DNA from: Verrucomicrobiota bacterium
GTDB lineage: Bacteria > Verrucomicrobiota > Verrucomicrobiia > Opitutales > Opitutaceae
DNA: 53,944 nt
Assembly: GCA_023430825.1 (NCBI GenBank)
Contig: JAEYYL010000220.1
Location: 1-53,944, forward strand
Direction of reading: 5' to 3'
The position numbers and the translations under genes are program-made. The notes under the pieces are model-generated. The model did not search any database, had not been told where the DNA came from, and was given only the letters and a program-made list of their open reading frames with translations. This document shows positions 17,280 to 25,680 of this stretch, one piece after another. Within the stretch, counting starts at the first letter, position 1. Each line of letters starts with the position of its first letter.

Positions 17280-17306
17280 GTGGCTCGCTGCGTGAGCAGC
17301 GGGATC
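17280..17306. repeat. GTGGCTC hairpin repeat, subtype 2, copy 1
   Basis: Hairpin CGCTGC/GTGA/GCAGCG, with the first 26 bases identical to 51051-51076. The last bases overlap the end of the binding-protein gene. Confidence 0.85.
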
Positions 17307-18210
17307 ACTCCCCGCGAAATCCTTTCACGATCGTCCGCGCGTTATACTCCATCAGCTTCAAATACGTCGGCGCCGGCCCGTTCGCCGCCGTCAGCGAATC
17401 GACATACAGCACCCCGCCATAGCGGACGCCGGTTTCCTTCGCCACCTGCCGCGCCGGCTTGTCGCTCACTGTGCTCTCGCTGAAGACCACCGGTATCCGG
17501 TTTTTGCGCACGCCATCGATCACCTTCTGCACCTGCTGCGGCGTCCCCTGCTGGTCCGCGTTCACCGCCCACAGGAACAGCTGCTTCATCCCGAAATTCT
17601 CCGCGAGATACGGAAACGCCCCCTCACTCGTCACCAGCCAGCGCCGCTCCACCGGAATCTGCTCCAGCTCCGTCCGCACCATTTCCTCGAGCGCCACGAA
17701 CTTCGCCTCATACGCCTTCGCATTCGCGTTGTAGGTGTCCGCATTCGCCGGATCGAGCTCGACCAGCGCCTTGCGAATGTTCTCCACGTAGATCGTCGCG
17801 TTCTTCGGCGACATCCACGCATGCGGGTTCGGCTTCCCCGTGTAAGGCCCCTCTTCGATGCCGAGCGGCGCAATTCCTTCCGTCAGCACCACACCCGGCA
17901 CGTTGCGCAGATTCCGAAAAAACCGCTCGAACCAGCGCTCGAGATTCAACCCGTTCCACAGCACCAGATCGGCCTTCTGCGCCTTCACGATGTCCTGCGG
18001 CGTCGGCTCGTAACCGTGAATCTCCGCCCCCGGCTTCGTGATCGATTCCACGATCGCCGCGTCGCCCGCGACGTTCTGCGCCATGTCCTGGATGATCGTG
18101 AATGTCGTCACGATCCGCTTCTTCTGCGCCAGCGCCTGCACCGGCAGCAGCAGCACCAGCAGCGCAAGCCCCCACCCCATCATTTTGGTCGATCCCCGTC
18201 TTGTGTTCAT
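17305..18210 (-). CDS. metal ABC transporter substrate-binding protein (TroA/PsaA family)
   Basis: 301 residues with an N-terminal signal ([19 protein letters not shown]). Candidate ligands of the cluster A-I family are visible in order: His in [11 protein letters not shown], His in [10 protein letters not shown], Glu in [15 protein letters not shown] and Asp in YVDSL. This set (His, His, Glu, Asp) is that of Mn/Fe rather than Zn binders. Mn2+ or Fe2+ import is therefore the likely function. It begins five bases after the stop of the outer-membrane protein gene, in one operon. Confidence 0.92.
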   Translation of the reverse strand: MNTRRGSTKMMGWGLALLVLLLPVQALAQKKRIVTTFTIIQDMAQNVAGDAAIVESITKPGAEIHGYEPTPQDIVKAQKADLVLWNGLNLERWFERFFRNLRNVPGVVLTEGIAPLGIEEGPYTGKPNPHAWMSPKNATIYVENIRKALVELDPANADTYNANAKAYEAKFVALEEMVRTELEQIPVERRWLVTSEGAFPYLAENFGMKQLFLWAVNADQQGTPQQVQKVIDGVRKNRIPVVFSESTVSDKPARQVAKETGVRYGGVLYVDSLTAANGPAPTYLKLMEYNARTIVKGFRGE

Positions 18211-18215
18211 AAATT

Positions 18216-19058
18216 TCAAAACCGCCGCGACACCCCGCTGAACACCGCGACGTCGGTCGCCGCGCTCGATAACCCGAGGTTCACGCCCGCGTCGAATTGC
18301 ACATGCGGCCCAAACCGTCGCGTCAGCCCGCAATTGAACGTCGCCACATGCGAACCGTCGCCCGCCGACAACGTCAGTTCCACGAACCCGCCGAGATTCT
18401 CCGTGATATCCCGCCCCGCCGTGATCGTGTTGCTCCACACCGCGCGATGCGATCCCGCGTCCGTATAAACCGCCTCCAACGAGGTCATCGCCGCTCCCTC
18501 CCAGCCGCCGCCAAGCGTGAACGCCACCGGCAGCGTCAGCGCGCCCTCGACTTTCCCATTGCTCATCCCGTCGTCCGCCGTCGGCAGTTTCAAATCGGCC
18601 ATCAGGCCCCACGCCGTGTCGCCGCCATCGTTGCCCGAAAAATTCCACTTCGCCCGCAACATCATGTCGCCGAACCCCGAGCGCTTCATGCGCGGACCGC
18701 CACCCGCCGGCGTTGCCACCTCCCGCCGGAACGGCGTCACAAAAATCCCCGCCTCGAAATTCGCCGTCACCCCGAACCGCAGATTGAACGGCGCCGCCTC
18801 CCACTCCGTCACGCGGCCCCCGCCTGCGTCGTCCCGCGCATAATTGGCGAAATCCATCTCGATCTGCACATGCCCCGGATCGACCGTGAACGGACTCTCC
18901 GTCGCGTCCGGCCGGTCCGTCGTCATCTCGCGCAGCTCCGCCTCCGGCACCGGCCGCGCCCACGAATAACCCCGCTTGTCCACGGCCGCCGCCTCCGCGA
19001 CGACGGCGAAACTTCCCAGCGCACCCACCATTCCGAGACTCGCGACGAAGGCTTTCAT
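18216..19058 (-). CDS. outer-membrane transporter-like beta-barrel (phenol_MetA_deg type)
   Basis: 280 residues with a signal peptide (KAFVASLGMVGALGSFAVVAEA) and the family opening MTTDRPDATESPFTVDPGHVQIEMDF followed by alternating beta strands. It ends in SRRF, an aromatic C-terminus typical of Bam substrates. It is the promoter-proximal gene of the metal operon, immediately ahead of the binding protein, so it is a good candidate for an outer-membrane metal channel; that role is inference from context. Confidence 0.8.
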   Translation of the reverse strand: MKAFVASLGMVGALGSFAVVAEAAAVDKRGYSWARPVPEAELREMTTDRPDATESPFTVDPGHVQIEMDFANYARDDAGGGRVTEWEAAPFNLRFGVTANFEAGIFVTPFRREVATPAGGGPRMKRSGFGDMMLRAKWNFSGNDGGDTAWGLMADLKLPTADDGMSNGKVEGALTLPVAFTLGGGWEGAAMTSLEAVYTDAGSHRAVWSNTITAGRDITENLGGFVELTLSAGDGSHVATFNCGLTRRFGPHVQFDAGVNLGLSSAATDVAVFSGVSRRF

Positions 19059-19078
19059 TGGCCGGTCAGGCAAAACGG

Positions 19079-19100
19079 TTATTTTGATTAGTCAAAATAA
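19079..19100. promoter_or_regulatory. MntR/DtxR-type palindromic operator
   Basis: Arms TTATTTTGA and TCAAAATAA are perfect reverse complements around a TTAG centre, in the only AT-rich part of the 86-base gap between the divergent regulator and metal operon. It is positioned to control both directions. Confidence 0.75.
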
Positions 19101-19144
19101 AAACTCTGGTTGCCTCAAACACACCGCCGCCCCACGTTCGCCCG

Positions 19145-19807
19145 ATGCCGTCGATCACGGTCGAAAACTACCTCAAGCACATCCTGCTGCTCTCGGAGGA
19201 AACCGACGGCCTCGTGTCGATGGGCGCCCTTGCCGCCTCGCTCGACGTCGTCCCCGGCACCGTCACCACCATGGTGAAATCCCTCGCCGCCGAGCGCCTC
19301 GTCGATCACCGCCCGCGCCAGGGCGTGCGCCTCACGGACCAGGGCCGCCGCACCGCGCTCGGCGTCATCCGCCGTCACCGGCTGGTCGAGACGTTTCTGG
19401 TCAACGTCCTCAAGATGGATTGGGCCAGCGTCCACACCGAGGCCGAGCAACTCGAGCACGCGATTTCCGACGACGTCCTCGACCGCCTCGACGCGCTCCT
19501 CGGTCATCCCGCCACCGACCCGCATGGCGATCCCATCCCGAGCGCCCAGGGCAAACTTCACTCGCAGGTCTATGCGACGCTCGCCACCTGCGTCGTCGGC
19601 AAACCCGTCCGCGTCGTCCGCGTGACCGACCAGTCCGCCGAGTTTCTCCAGTTCGCCGAAAAAAACGGCCTCCTCCCCGGCGCCTCGCTTCGCGTCGCGG
19701 ACCGCAATCTCGCCGCCGGTCTCGTCACGTTGAAAAAGCCCTCCGGCTCTGCCCCCGCGCTCAGCCTCGCCGCCGCCGGCAAGATCCTCGTCGACCCCGT
19801 CAAGTAG
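19145..19807 (+). CDS. DtxR/MntR-family metal-dependent transcriptional regulator
   Basis: 220 residues. An N-terminal winged helix (MGALAASLDVVPGTVTTMVKSLAAERLVDH) is followed by a dimerisation/metal domain with RRHRLVETFL and VHTEAEQLEHAISDDV, and a C-terminal FeoA/SH3-like domain (VRVVRVTDQ... LLPGASLRV). In the EAEQLEH segment the residue aligning with Cys102 of DtxR is Glu, as in MntR, which suggests Mn selectivity. The N-terminal Asp of MntR is Asn here, so selectivity is uncertain. It is divergent from the metal importer it most likely represses. Confidence 0.9.
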   Translation: MPSITVENYLKHILLLSEETDGLVSMGALAASLDVVPGTVTTMVKSLAAERLVDHRPRQGVRLTDQGRRTALGVIRRHRLVETFLVNVLKMDWASVHTEAEQLEHAISDDVLDRLDALLGHPATDPHGDPIPSAQGKLHSQVYATLATCVVGKPVRVVRVTDQSAEFLQFAEKNGLLPGASLRVADRNLAAGLVTLKKPSGSAPALSLAAAGKILVDPVK

Positions 19808-20013
19808 CCGCGGCTTCCGCCCGCCTTCTCCAGCGTTCGCCGCGCGCCCCGTCACGCCACGCACGCACTTCGGTCCACCCACCTGCAAAAGTCCGCTCCC
19901 TTTTTGCGCCTCCTCCGTCCCTTTGCGGCCAACTCGCCTTCACCACAACTTCGCCGCTCCACCCGCGATTCCCCCTTGCCCGCGCCCGCGCTCTCGCGCC
20001 ACTCTGCCGCCCG

Positions 20014-21708
20014 ATGTCGCAGTCCTTCGCGCGCTCGGTTTTCGCTGTCACCGCCGCTTTCTTCGCGGCGTTTTTTCTGTGGCCCATCCTGCAGATTCTC
20101 AAAGGCGGCTTCATCGACGCCGACGGCCAGATCACCTTCGCCTACCTCACCGCGCTCCTCGGCGATCCGACTTACCTCACCGCGCTGCGCAATTCCTTCC
20201 TGCTCGCCTGCGCCACCACCACGCTCGCGCTCGTGCTCGCCCTCCCGCTCGCCTTCGTCAGCGACCGGTTCCTCTACCCCGGGAAAGGCCTTCTCGCTTC
20301 GCTCATCCTGATTCCGATGATCCTCCCGCCGTTCGTCGGGGCGATCGGCATCAAACAAATCTTCGGCCAATACGGCGCATTCAACTCCCTGCTCATCGCG
20401 CTCAATCTCCGCCCCGAGGGCTGGGCCTTCGACTGGTTCGCCGTCAGCCAATTCTGGGGTGTCGCCGTCGTGCAGGCGCTTTCGCTTTATCCGATCATCT
20501 ACCTCAACGCCGTCGCCGCGCTCGCCAACGTCGACCCCGCGATGGAAGAAGCCGCGCAAAACCTCGGCTGCACCGGCATCCGGCGTTTCTGGAAAATCAC
20601 CCTTCCCCTCATCAAGCCCGGCCTGTTTGCCGGCGGCACGATCGTCTTCATCTGGTCGTTCACCGAACTCGGCACGCCGCTCATCTTCGACTACGCGCGC
20701 GTCACCAGTGTCCAGATTTATTACGGCCTGCGCGACATCGGCGGCAACCCGTTCCCCTACGCGCTCGTCGCCGTCATGCTCGTCAGCTCCATCACGCTCT
20801 ACGCGATCGGCAAAGGCCTCTTCGGCCGCACGAGCTACGCGATGATGGCCAAGGCCACGAGCTCCGGCGGCCCGCGCAAACTCCCGATCGCGCAATCTCT
20901 CCTCTGCACCGCCCTCTTCGCCGGCGTCACGTTTCTCGCCGTGCTGCCCCACCTCGGCGTCATCCTCGTCGCCTTCTCCCGTGAGTGGTATGGCAGCGTT
21001 ATCCCGCACGCCTACACGCTGGAAAACTTCGAACTCGCGCTCGGCCACGACCTCACCGTCAGCTCGATCGCCAACAGCCTGAAGTTCGCCTCGATCTCCG
21101 CCGTCATCGACATCGTCCTCGGCATCGCCATCGCCTACGTCGTCGTCCGCTCGAAAATCCGCGGCCGCCAGGTCCTCGACTTCCTCGCGATGCTCCCGCT
21201 CGCCGTCCCCGGCCTCGTGCTCGCCTTCGGCTACCTCGCGATGTCCCAGGAGGGCCGCTTCTTCTCCTTCCTCAATCCCGTCCGCGATCCGACGATTTTG
21301 CTCATCATCGCCTACTCCGTCCGCCGCCTGCCCTACGTCGTCCGCAGCGCCGCCGCCGGCTTCCAACAAACCAGCGAAACGCTCGAGGAAGCCGCCCAAA
21401 ACCTCGGCTGCCCCCCGCTCAAAGCCGTGGTCAAGGTCACGCTCCCGCTCATCATGGCGAACCTCATCGCCGGCGGCCTGCTCGCCTTCGCCTTCGCCAT
21501 GCTCGAGGTCAGCGACTCGCTCATCCTCGCGCAGAAACAGGCGTTCTATCCCATCACGAAAGCGATCATGGAACTCTTCCAACTCCTCGGCGATGGCAAG
21601 TTCATCGCCAGCGCGCTCGGCGTGTGGGCGATGGTTTTCCTCGGCGTCACCATCGTCGGCCTGAGCCTGCTTCTCGGCAAAAAGCTCGGCGCCATCTTCC
21701 GCGTGTAA
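20014..21708 (+). CDS. fused Fe3+-type ABC transporter permease (FbpB-like)
   Basis: 564 residues, about 12 hydrophobic helices, a tandem duplication of the six-helix permease. Each half holds an EAA loop: MEEAAQNLGCTGIRRFWKITLPLI and LEEAAQNLGCPPLKAVVKVTLPLI. This is the FbpB/SfuB/AfuB iron permease architecture. The ATPase and binding protein expected in its operon are absent, since the flanks are a regulator and a convergent MFS gene; partners must be elsewhere or the gene is a remnant. The start at the ATG 20014 places the first helix at residues 7-25. Confidence 0.9.
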   Translation: MSQSFARSVFAVTAAFFAAFFLWPILQILKGGFIDADGQITFAYLTALLGDPTYLTALRNSFLLACATTTLALVLALPLAFVSDRFLYPGKGLLASLILIPMILPPFVGAIGIKQIFGQYGAFNSLLIALNLRPEGWAFDWFAVSQFWGVAVVQALSLYPIIYLNAVAALANVDPAMEEAAQNLGCTGIRRFWKITLPLIKPGLFAGGTIVFIWSFTELGTPLIFDYARVTSVQIYYGLRDIGGNPFPYALVAVMLVSSITLYAIGKGLFGRTSYAMMAKATSSGGPRKLPIAQSLLCTALFAGVTFLAVLPHLGVILVAFSREWYGSVIPHAYTLENFELALGHDLTVSSIANSLKFASISAVIDIVLGIAIAYVVVRSKIRGRQVLDFLAMLPLAVPGLVLAFGYLAMSQEGRFFSFLNPVRDPTILLIIAYSVRRLPYVVRSAAAGFQQTSETLEEAAQNLGCPPLKAVVKVTLPLIMANLIAGGLLAFAFAMLEVSDSLILAQKQAFYPITKAIMELFQLLGDGKFIASALGVWAMVFLGVTIVGLSLLLGKKLGAIFRV

Positions 21709-21722
21709 GGCCGCCGATCCCC

Positions 21723-21826
21723 CCCGCGAATCGCGCGAATCGTCCGAGCCGCAAATCCGTCCGATCCGCCCGATCCGTCCGACCCGTCGTCAAAAAATTC
21801 GCGCCTATTCGCGCAATTCGCGGGCG
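21723..21826. repeat. CCCGCGAAT-type inverted repeat with a nested GATCCGTCCG word repeat
   Basis: Outer arms are CCCGCGAATCGCGCGAATCG and a reverse complement ending AATTCGCGGGCG. The interior is a tandem of TCCGATCCGCCCGATCC words. The right arm encodes the C-terminus of the MFS transporter. Confidence 0.75.
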
Positions 21827-22971
21827 ACCACTCCGTCGTTCTCCTCGATCCCCCACCCGATCGCCAGCACGCCCAGCCCCAACGCCGCGGTAAACAGAAA
21901 ATAGTTCCCGCCCGCGTGCAGCCCCAGCGCCGTGATCGCCACCGGCGCGAACCCCGCCAGGATCCGCCCGAGATTATACGCCGCCCCCGACAGCATCGTG
22001 CGATAGCGCGCGAACACTTCGTTGAAATACGCGCCCATCAGCCCGAACGGAATTCCGTTCAACAAGGGCAGCGCCAGCGCGAACGCCAGCTTCCGCCCCT
22101 CCCAGTCGCTCGTCCACCCAAACGCCGACAACGCCACCAGCCCGATCGCATACGCGAGCAACGCCCGCCGCACACCGACGCGCCGCACGATCCACGCGCC
22201 GAGCAACATCCCCGGCGCCACATTCGCCCAGAACAACACCGTGTAAACCGGCGATTGCGGCAGCTCCTTCGCGAAAAACACGTTCACCGTCCCGCTCGCG
22301 ATCGTCAGACTCGCAATCCCCAAACACCGCAAAAACGGCCCGACCAGCCCCGCTCCCCGTCCGCCGGAACTCAGAACCCGAAACGCAGAACTCGAAACCG
22401 CGGCACCGCCGCCGGCCAGCCATCTCCACCGCATCACGCTCAGCACCGCCACCGGCACGATCGACGCCGCAAACAGTATCCGCCATCCCACTACCGGCAG
22501 CGCATACCGCGCCGCCATCGCCGCGAGCAGCCCGCCGAGAATCGAAAACTGCAACAGCGCCGCGAACCGATACCGCCGCTCGCGCCCCACGTTCTCGCTC
22601 ATGAACGCATGGCTGATCCCCCACTCCGCCCCCAGCGCCAGCGACGCAATCAGCCGAAACCCGAGTAGGCTCCCGTAGTCCCACGCCACGCTGATCCCCG
22701 CGATCCCCACCGCATACACCGCAAACACCGCCAGCATCATTCGCCCGCGTCCAAACCGATCGGCGAGATAACCGAACACCAGCGCGCCCGCCCCCACGCC
22801 TGCCAGTCCCGTGAACTGCAGCGCATTGCTCGCGCCGACGCTCAGCCCGAAATCCGCCGCGAGCACCTTCTCGAGGTAAACGAACAGGTAGAGATCGTAG
22901 TAATCGAAAAACAGCCCGATGAACGCCGTCCAATAGACGCGCGCCGGCGAGGTGTTGTTCAACGTGGACAT
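21805..22971 (-). CDS. major facilitator superfamily transporter
   Basis: 388 residues, about 12 helices. The A-loop signature GYLADRFGRGRMM lies between helices 2 and 3, and GAEWGISHAFMSENV near helix 4-5 resembles the sugar/aromatic-acid H+ symporter group. The substrate is unknown. In the central cytoplasmic loop there is an unusual SSSAFRVLSSGG stretch encoded by a dispersed word repeat (22367-22398). The last residues VVARELRE come from the adjoining inverted repeat. Convergent with the iron permease. Confidence 0.87.
   Translation of the reverse strand: MSTLNNTSPARVYWTAFIGLFFDYYDLYLFVYLEKVLAADFGLSVGASNALQFTGLAGVGAGALVFGYLADRFGRGRMMLAVFAVYAVGIAGISVAWDYGSLLGFRLIASLALGAEWGISHAFMSENVGRERRYRFAALLQFSILGGLLAAMAARYALPVVGWRILFAASIVPVAVLSVMRWRWLAGGGAAVSSSAFRVLSSGGRGAGLVGPFLRCLGIASLTIASGTVNVFFAKELPQSPVYTVLFWANVAPGMLLGAWIVRRVGVRRALLAYAIGLVALSAFGWTSDWEGRKLAFALALPLLNGIPFGLMGAYFNEVFARYRTMLSGAAYNLGRILAGFAPVAITALGLHAGGNYFLFTAALGLGVLAIGWGIEENDGVVARELRE
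22367..22398. repeat. iterated-word repeat (AACTCAGAACCC-type) inside the MFS gene
   Basis: 27 of 31 bases match the block at 558-591. Here it lies antisense to the coding strand, so it is translated from its reverse complement, in the loop between the two six-helix halves. Confidence 0.7.
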
Positions 22972-23072
22972 CGGCCCGCTTGATGGCCGACACCCCCGCT
23001 CCGCGCAAGGCGCATACCGCGCCGCCGCACCGCGCGGCGCCTTTTCACCTCAACCCCCCGTCCGTTACCTTC

Positions 23073-23094
23073 TTTTTACCAATATTCCGTAAAA
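23073..23094. promoter_or_regulatory. AT-rich inverted repeat upstream of the ParA-like gene
   Basis: TTTTAC and GTAAAA surround a nine-base centre, CAATATTCC, 96 bases before the ATG. It is the only AT-rich stretch of this gap and suits a promoter/operator. Confidence 0.4.
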
Positions 23095-23189
23095 CCCCAT
23101 TTCCCCGCGGCTTCCGCCTCGCCGGTCCCGCCGTCTCCGCGCACTGAATACGCCTGCGCTCCTCCAGCGTTCAACCTTCGGCCTCTCGC

Positions 23190-24191
23190 ATGCCGCGCAA
23201 AATTTCCTTTCTCAACTACAAGGGCGGCGTCGGTAAAACCTCCCTCATCGTCAACACCGCCGCCTGCCTCGCGCAGCGCGGCCAGCGGGTCCTCCTCTTC
23301 GACTTCGACACGCAGTCCAACGCCTCCATCTGGCTCATGCGCCTCGAGCGTTGGAACCAGCTCAACGCCGCCAACACCGGCTCCGTCTATTCACTCTTCG
23401 ACCCCGGCACCGCCCGCCTGCCCGACTTGATCGTCCGCGACGTCCTCCGCGGCAAGGACGGCGAGAAACTCCTCCCGGGCCTCGATCTCGTTCCCACCAC
23501 CTTCAACCTCGTCGACCTCGAAGGCGAATACCGCGGCGACGCCGCTCGCCCCGCCTACCTGATTTTTCAGCAACAGCTCGCCGCCATCGAACGCGACTAC
23601 GACTTCATCCTCTTCGACTGCCCGCCCAACGTCCTCCGCGCCTCGCAGTGCGGCGTCTTCGCCTCGAACGAAATCTACGTCCCCGCCAACCCCGACGCCC
23701 TCAGCCTCATCGGCTTCACGTTGCTGATCGAAAAGCTCCAGAAGTTCCACGCGCTCTCCGCCAGCTTCCGCACCGCCGCCATGGGCCCCGCCGCCCAAAT
23801 CCAGGGCGTCATCATGAACGCCATCAAAACCGGCAGCGACATCGAGGTGCCGAAGATGCGAATGCAGCTTCGCCTCAACCAATTCAAATCCGCCCGCCGC
23901 GCCGCCCCGGGCGCACGCATCTTCGACGCCCAGATCCGCGACGCCATGATCGTCCGCCGCGCCGTCACCCTCGGCCTGCCCGTCACGCTCGTCGCCCAGG
24001 ACGCCGCCGCCGATTCCGATAACGTCGCGCGCGACTACCGCCAGCTCGCCGACGAACTCATCCGCCACGCCGACACCTTCGCCGCCGCCGCGAAAAGCCC
24101 GCTCGTCGGCGATCACGGCCCCGCGCCGCTCCTCTCGCGCCCGCGTCCCACGCCTGCGCCGCATCCCAGCGTCTTCCGCGGCGCCGCTTGA
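23190..24191 (+). CDS. ParA/Soj-like ATPase, orphan
   Basis: 333 residues. The deviant Walker A is KGGVGKTS (residues 11-18), with LLFDFDTQSNAS after it and FILFDCPPN as Walker B. The N-terminus MPRKISFLNYKGGVGKT is typical of MinD/ParA proteins that position cargo or segregate DNA. No ParB gene or parS-like sequence is next to it; instead two short-spaced genes of unknown family follow on the same strand (31 and 11 bases). The C-terminal 40 residues are Pro/Ala-rich. It most likely positions a cellular cargo together with them; this is inference. Confidence 0.88.
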   Translation: MPRKISFLNYKGGVGKTSLIVNTAACLAQRGQRVLLFDFDTQSNASIWLMRLERWNQLNAANTGSVYSLFDPGTARLPDLIVRDVLRGKDGEKLLPGLDLVPTTFNLVDLEGEYRGDAARPAYLIFQQQLAAIERDYDFILFDCPPNVLRASQCGVFASNEIYVPANPDALSLIGFTLLIEKLQKFHALSASFRTAAMGPAAQIQGVIMNAIKTGSDIEVPKMRMQLRLNQFKSARRAAPGARIFDAQIRDAMIVRRAVTLGLPVTLVAQDAAADSDNVARDYRQLADELIRHADTFAAAAKSPLVGDHGPAPLLSRPRPTPAPHPSVFRGAA

Positions 24192-24222
24192 GTTCCGCTC
24201 CTTCCCCTCTGCTTCAACTGCC

Positions 24223-25077
24223 ATGACCTCCACCCCTCCGCCCTCCACCGCCGCCATCCAGGAATGGGACCGGCTTCGCGCGAACTTCGCGTCCTCGCTC
24301 ATGGTCGACACCCCGCTCGCCAGCCTCGCGCAGAACCTCGACGGCGTTTCCTGGCCCTTCAACGGCATCAGCGAAACGCCCGCCGCCTACATCGATCTCA
24401 CCTACGAGGAGCTCGGCCTGGAATTCTCCGCGCGCGAGCAGCCGCAGGCCGCCGCCCTGCTCATCCGCATTCTCCGCGAAACCCTCGCCTTCGACGAACC
24501 CTTCGGCGACATGGTCCGCCAGACCGCCGAAGCCGCCGAGCGCGACCACTCGATTCTCCGCACGCTCAACCAGCTCGGCATTCCCGAAAATTTTCCGATC
24601 GAACTCACCGCCCTCGACGAGGACGCGCGCGAACTCTGCCGGCTCGAGGGCATCGCCACCATCGGCGAATTCGCGCTGCTCGCCCAGAGTCTCTCGCAAA
24701 ACGTGATCGTCGGCGGCGACCTCCGCCGACTGCTCAACGCCCTCGCCCACGTCGACGGCGGCGCGCTCGCTCAACTGCTTCCTTTCCGCCCCGGCACCAG
24801 CGGCGTCCACCTCGCCGAGGCGCTCGCCCTCGCCGTTCGCCAGCCCCGCGCCAGCGAGCAGGTCGCCGCCGCTCTCGTCTGGTTCGCCGACGAATTCGCG
24901 GAGTGGAAAACTCGCGCCGCCGACGACCGAAAATTTCTCCCGCGCCAATTCGCCCCCTTCGACGATCTCGAACTCGAGGAACGCATCGCCCAGTTGCTCG
25001 CGCCGCATTTTCCGTCGATCGCGCCCACCCCGCGCACCGGTGCGTGGAACGCCCTCACCCGCTGGTTCAAACGCTGA
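24223..25077 (+). CDS. hypothetical protein, putative partner of the ParA-like ATPase
   Basis: 284 residues, not recognised. It is mostly alpha-helical and acidic, with no signal peptide or membrane helix. A short helical repeat-like central part (LTALDEDARELCRLEGIATIGEFALLAQSLSQNVIVGGDLRRLLNALAHV, residues 127-176) resembles a helix-hairpin-helix-like arrangement but I cannot support a named domain. It is strictly contiguous with the ATPase and the coiled-coil gene, pointing to a joint cytoplasmic function. Confidence 0.75.
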   Translation: MTSTPPPSTAAIQEWDRLRANFASSLMVDTPLASLAQNLDGVSWPFNGISETPAAYIDLTYEELGLEFSAREQPQAAALLIRILRETLAFDEPFGDMVRQTAEAAERDHSILRTLNQLGIPENFPIELTALDEDARELCRLEGIATIGEFALLAQSLSQNVIVGGDLRRLLNALAHVDGGALAQLLPFRPGTSGVHLAEALALAVRQPRASEQVAAALVWFADEFAEWKTRAADDRKFLPRQFAPFDDLELEERIAQLLAPHFPSIAPTPRTGAWNALTRWFKR

Positions 25078-25088
25078 CCATTCCGACC

Positions 25089-25670
25089 ATGCCGCCCGAA
25101 GCTCCGCGCACGGCGCCCCCGTTTCCGACTCGCTTTCCCTTCACGCCGCAGCTGGTTCTCCCTCGTCGCAACCGCATCGCGCCCCCCACCGACTGGGGCC
25201 TCCGCACGCCTGTCGCCCCCGATTTCAGCGAAACCGAACGCGCCCTGCGTCAACTCGAACAATCCCTCGCCGAACGCGAACGCCTCGTCGCCGAAACCCA
25301 GGTTCACCTCGCCGAACGCGCCCGCGACCTCGACGAACTCGAAGCGCTCCTTCGCGCCCGCGAAACCCTGCTCGACTCCGCCCGCCTCGCCGACACCGAC
25401 CGCTCACAAGTCGTCACCCTCCGCGAAGCCGAAGCGCTTCACGAACTCAAAGCCGAGCTCGACCGCCAGGAAGCGTCGTTACGCGAGAGCCGCGCCGCGC
25501 TCCGCGAACGCGAACGTTTTCTCGAGGAAAGCGAAACGCGCCTCTTCGCAAAGGTGCAGGAACAGCAGGAAAAGGAGACCGAACTCGAGCAGCGCGAAGA
25601 AAACCTCGCCAACCGCTCCGAAGCGCCGCGTCACGCCGCCCCCACGCCCTTCGACGAATTTCGCGAGTGA
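25089..25670 (+). CDS. coiled-coil hypothetical protein, third gene of the ParA unit
   Basis: 193 residues from ATG 25089. After a Pro-rich N-terminus of about 45 residues, residues 55-175 form a near-continuous charged heptad pattern (LRQLEQSLAERERLVAETQ... LEESETRLFAKVQEQQEKETELEQREENL), a long parallel coiled coil. The end (TPFDEFRE) stops at the border of an intergenic repeat. No family recognised. Coiled-coil partners are common for MinD/ParA systems, so it may be the regulator or cargo adaptor. Confidence 0.75.
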   Translation: MPPEAPRTAPPFPTRFPFTPQLVLPRRNRIAPPTDWGLRTPVAPDFSETERALRQLEQSLAERERLVAETQVHLAERARDLDELEALLRARETLLDSARLADTDRSQVVTLREAEALHELKAELDRQEASLRESRAALRERERFLEESETRLFAKVQEQQEKETELEQREENLANRSEAPRHAAPTPFDEFRE

Positions 25671-25680
25671 GCGCCGCGGA

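Noticed and set aside
17231..17308. N-terminal extension of the ABC ATPase (start near 17308)
   Set aside because: The added residues are only a translation of the hairpin repeats at 17241-17306. The ATG at 17230 fits the family start.
19852..21582. A 576-residue antisense frame over the iron permease
   Set aside because: Charged, low-complexity shadow of a membrane-protein gene. The sense strand has EAA loops and helices.
20014..21708. Accidental fusion of two permease genes
   Set aside because: A two-domain permease with two EAA loops is the normal FbpB-family form.
24223..25077. A ParB or centromere-binding protein next to the ParA-like gene
   Set aside because: No ParB-type GERRxRA motif or helix-turn-helix is seen, so naming it ParB is not supported.
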